Shown piece by piece: positions 6,043 through 6,643 of a stretch of DNA of 6,643 bases. This DNA is from an uncultured Clostridia bacterium (lineage in GTDB: Bacteria > Bacillota > Clostridia > Lachnospirales > CAMVHY01). The DNA is taken from positions 1 to 6,643 of the forward strand of contig CAMKTI010000096.1 in NCBI GenBank assembly GCA_946415665.1, written 5' to 3'. The notes under the pieces are model-generated. The model did no database searches. It was not told where the DNA came from and saw only the letters and a program-made list of their open reading frames with translations. The position numbers and the translations under genes are program-made. Each line of letters begins with the position of its first letter. The stretch's first letter is position 1.

Positions 6043-6046
6043 CTCC
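6043..6046 (-). promoter_or_regulatory. Ribosome binding site GGAG of the repeat-protein gene
   Basis: GGAG on the minus strand lies 10 bases before ATG 6032, and only one base before the alternative GTG 6041, so it supports the ATG. The same site is present in the outer duplicate at 6328-6331 in front of the truncated ORF. Confidence 0.6.
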
Positions 6047-6065
6047 ATTTTATATTTTATATAAT

Positions 6066-6077
6066 TTGCGATCGCAA
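6066..6077. promoter_or_regulatory. Perfect palindrome TTGCGATCGCAA, putative operator (inner)
   Basis: This is a 12-bp perfect inverted repeat, strikingly GC-rich for its surroundings. It sits between the promoter's -10 and the ribosome binding site of the repeat gene. That position is typical of a repressor site just downstream of the transcription start. No known regulator motif is recognised. Confidence 0.5.
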
Positions 6078-6083
6078 TCTTCT

Positions 6084-6111
6084 TTTATCCCAAAAAAATA
6101 TTGTTTGTCAA
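6084..6111 (-). promoter_or_regulatory. Repeat-protein gene promoter (inner copy)
   Basis: On the minus strand, a perfect TTGACA (6106-6111) is followed after 16 bases by GATAAA (6084-6089), with TGG before it as an extended -10. The start would lie close to the TTGCGATCGCAA palindrome, leaving a leader of about 45 bases. The -35 context CTTGACAAAC matches the tRNA promoter. Confidence 0.6.
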
Positions 6112-6163
6112 GACTTTTTTAAAAAAATATCTTTTTTTAGATACATAATTTTTTTGTCTATAT

Positions 6164-6287
6164 TTTACTCTTGTTTGGAACACAAAAAATTATCTAAATG
6201 CTGTGGTTCTTGTTTTGTTATTTCTTTTAAAAAAAATTTTAGATTCACTGGATATTACGGTAAAAGACACCGTTTTTATCAATCTGT
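6164..6287 (-). pseudogene. Frameshifted 3' remnant of the upstream minus-strand gene
   Basis: This is the duplicate of the last 41 or so codons of the reading frame ending at 6450. It is cut at its 5' side by the duplication junction at 6287. The eight-A run (seven in the outer copy) shifts the frame, so the KEITKQEPQHLDNF stretch is lost. Two missense differences (Ile to Thr, Arg to Cys) sit in this copy. It is a by-product of the duplication, not a working gene. Confidence 0.5.
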
Positions 6288-6317
6288 CATTTTGTAAAAC
6301 CATGTTTTGTCTTGCAT
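6279..6317 (-). pseudogene. Truncated start of the repeat-protein gene (12 codons)
   Basis: The outer duplicate carries the repeat gene's ribosome binding site and start codon. Its first ten codons (MQDKTWFYKM) are followed across the junction by Thr-Asp and then TGA. It retains a complete promoter and operator, so it may still be transcribed and translated as a 12-residue peptide just upstream of the real gene. It is most simply a duplication scar; any leader-peptide role would be accidental or newly acquired. Confidence 0.6.
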
Positions 6318-6350
6318 AAATAGCACACTCCATTTTATATTTTATATAAT

Positions 6351-6362
6351 TTGCGATCGCAA
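6351..6362. promoter_or_regulatory. Perfect palindrome TTGCGATCGCAA, putative operator (outer)
   Basis: An exact second copy of the 12-bp palindrome, 285 bases from the first and at the same place relative to the duplicated promoter. Two identical sites at this distance could bind one regulator cooperatively. That is speculative, because the duplication alone explains the pair. Confidence 0.45.
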
Positions 6363-6368
6363 TCTTCT

Positions 6369-6396
6369 TTTATCCCAAAAAAATATTGTTTGTCAA
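6369..6396 (-). promoter_or_regulatory. Duplicated promoter (outer copy)
   Basis: Identical to the inner promoter: TTGACA at 6391-6396, a 16-base spacer and TGG-GATAAA with the -10 at 6369-6374. It would transcribe the 12-codon truncated ORF and could read through into the intact repeat gene, giving it two promoters. Confidence 0.55.
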
Positions 6397-6449
6397 GACT
6401 TTTTTAAAAAAATATCTTTTTTTAGATACATAATTTTTTTGTCTATATT

Positions 6450-6643
6450 TTACTCTTGTTTGGAACGTAAAAAATTATCTAAATGCTGTGGTTCTTGTTT
6501 TGTTATTTCTTTTAAAAAAATTTTAGATTCACTGGATATTACGATAAAAGACACCGTTTTTATCAATCTGTCAGCGATAGTTAGACAACGTTCACATAAA
6601 AAGCGAATCAAAAATAAAAGCAATGGAGATGGTAGAGATAAAA
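6450..6643 (-). CDS. C-terminal end of an unrecognised protein, cut by the window edge
   Basis: A minus-strand frame is open from the window edge to TAA at 6450-6452 (63 codons seen). Its end reads KEITKQEPQHLDNFLRSKQE, ordinary protein composition with AT-rich codon choice. The part near the edge is Leu/Cys-rich (SPLLLFLIRFLCERC) and less convincing. It precedes the repeat gene in the same direction, with about 55 bases between its stop and the duplicated promoter's -35. The last 41 codons lie in the 285-bp duplication and are intact only in this outer copy. A plus-strand frame is also open here, so the call is tentative. No function is recognised. Confidence 0.4.
   Translation of the reverse strand, partial: LSLPSPLLLFLIRFLCERCLTIADRLIKTVSFIVISSESKIFLKEITKQEPQHLDNFLRSKQE

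Larger units (their letters stand above)
6003..6287. repeat. Tandem duplication, inner copy (285 bp)
   Basis: This segment matches 6288-6573 with three substitutions (CA/GT at 6188-6189, and G/A at 6260) and one base less in an A-run (eight A here, seven in the outer copy). On the minus strand it holds a decayed piece of the upstream gene's 3' end, a promoter, a 12-bp palindrome, the ribosome binding site and the first codons of the intact repeat gene. Confidence 0.95.
6288..6573. repeat. Tandem duplication, outer copy (about 285 bp)
   Basis: This is the direct repeat of 6003-6287, with the end homology stopping at 6573, where the sequence becomes unique. The copies abut directly, sharing only CA at the joint. 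High identity shows the event is recent. It contains a second promoter, palindrome and ribosome binding site in the same orientation as the inner copy. Confidence 0.95.

Noticed and set aside
6112..6140. AT-only hairpin (A-run, GATA, T-run) as terminator of the upstream minus-strand gene
   Set aside because: The stem has no G-C pairs and such runs are common in this AT-rich DNA; too weak to call.
6003..6573. Insertion sequence or transposon remnant
   Set aside because: No terminal inverted repeats, target-site duplication or transposase coding; the structure is a plain direct duplication of neighbouring DNA.
6307..6643. Long plus-strand frame open from a TTG at 6307 to the window edge
   Set aside because: It has no ribosome binding site, reads antisense through the promoter, palindrome and gene ends, and is rich in Cys/Phe/Ile like an antisense shadow. 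The last 25 codons (NLSAIVRQRSHKKR onward) do look protein-like, so a plus-strand gene near the right edge is not fully excluded.

Overview
The window is a very AT-rich bacterial segment. It has strong Firmicutes-style signals: AGGAGG/GGAGG ribosome binding sites, TTGACA -35 boxes and extended -10 boxes. Tryptophan is read by TGG throughout, so the standard bacterial code fits. The methionyl-tRNA synthetase is of the four-cysteine, zinc-knuckle type and reads like a clostridial enzyme, but it lacks the usual C-terminal tRNA-binding domain. AT richness, a trimmed synthetase and a large, recently expanding repeat protein suggest a host-restricted or endosymbiotic clostridial-type bacterium. That is inference, and no species can be named from the sequence alone.

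Layout. Bases 1-338 hold a candidate promoter, two small hairpins, a broken signal-peptide-like frame and a 31-codon hydrophobic small ORF. The small ORF's stop overlaps the start of the next gene (TAATG). Bases 339-1316 (+) encode an unrecognised 325-residue protein with a soluble N-terminal domain, a membrane hairpin and a polar tail. Bases 1393-1606 hold a strong promoter followed by tRNA-Tyr(GTA) and tRNA-Leu(TAA). metG follows (1727-3295, +) with its own extended -10 promoter, an ideal ribosome binding site and an intrinsic terminator. Bases 3332-3638 are an intergenic gap between convergent genes, closed by a terminator for the minus-strand gene.

Bases 3639-6032 (-) encode a 797-residue protein of about sixteen 33-residue, probably two-helix repeats, with a Gln/Asn-rich N-terminal region and a polar C-terminal tail. 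No family is recognised. Its DNA carries a perfect 198-bp internal tandem duplication, so the repeat number has changed recently. Upstream, a separate tandem duplication of about 285 bp (6003-6573) has copied the gene's first codons, ribosome binding site, a perfect 12-bp palindrome, the promoter and the 3' end of what looks like the preceding minus-strand gene. The outer copy now carries a 12-codon truncated start of the repeat gene. The inner copy carries a frameshifted remnant of the preceding gene.

The tRNAs and metG are ordinary translation genes. The two flanking units are accessory: the small ORF with the membrane-hairpin protein, and the repeat protein with its duplicated control region. 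They are the parts most likely to hold undescribed biology, possibly host-facing. Nothing in the sequence proves secretion or a function.
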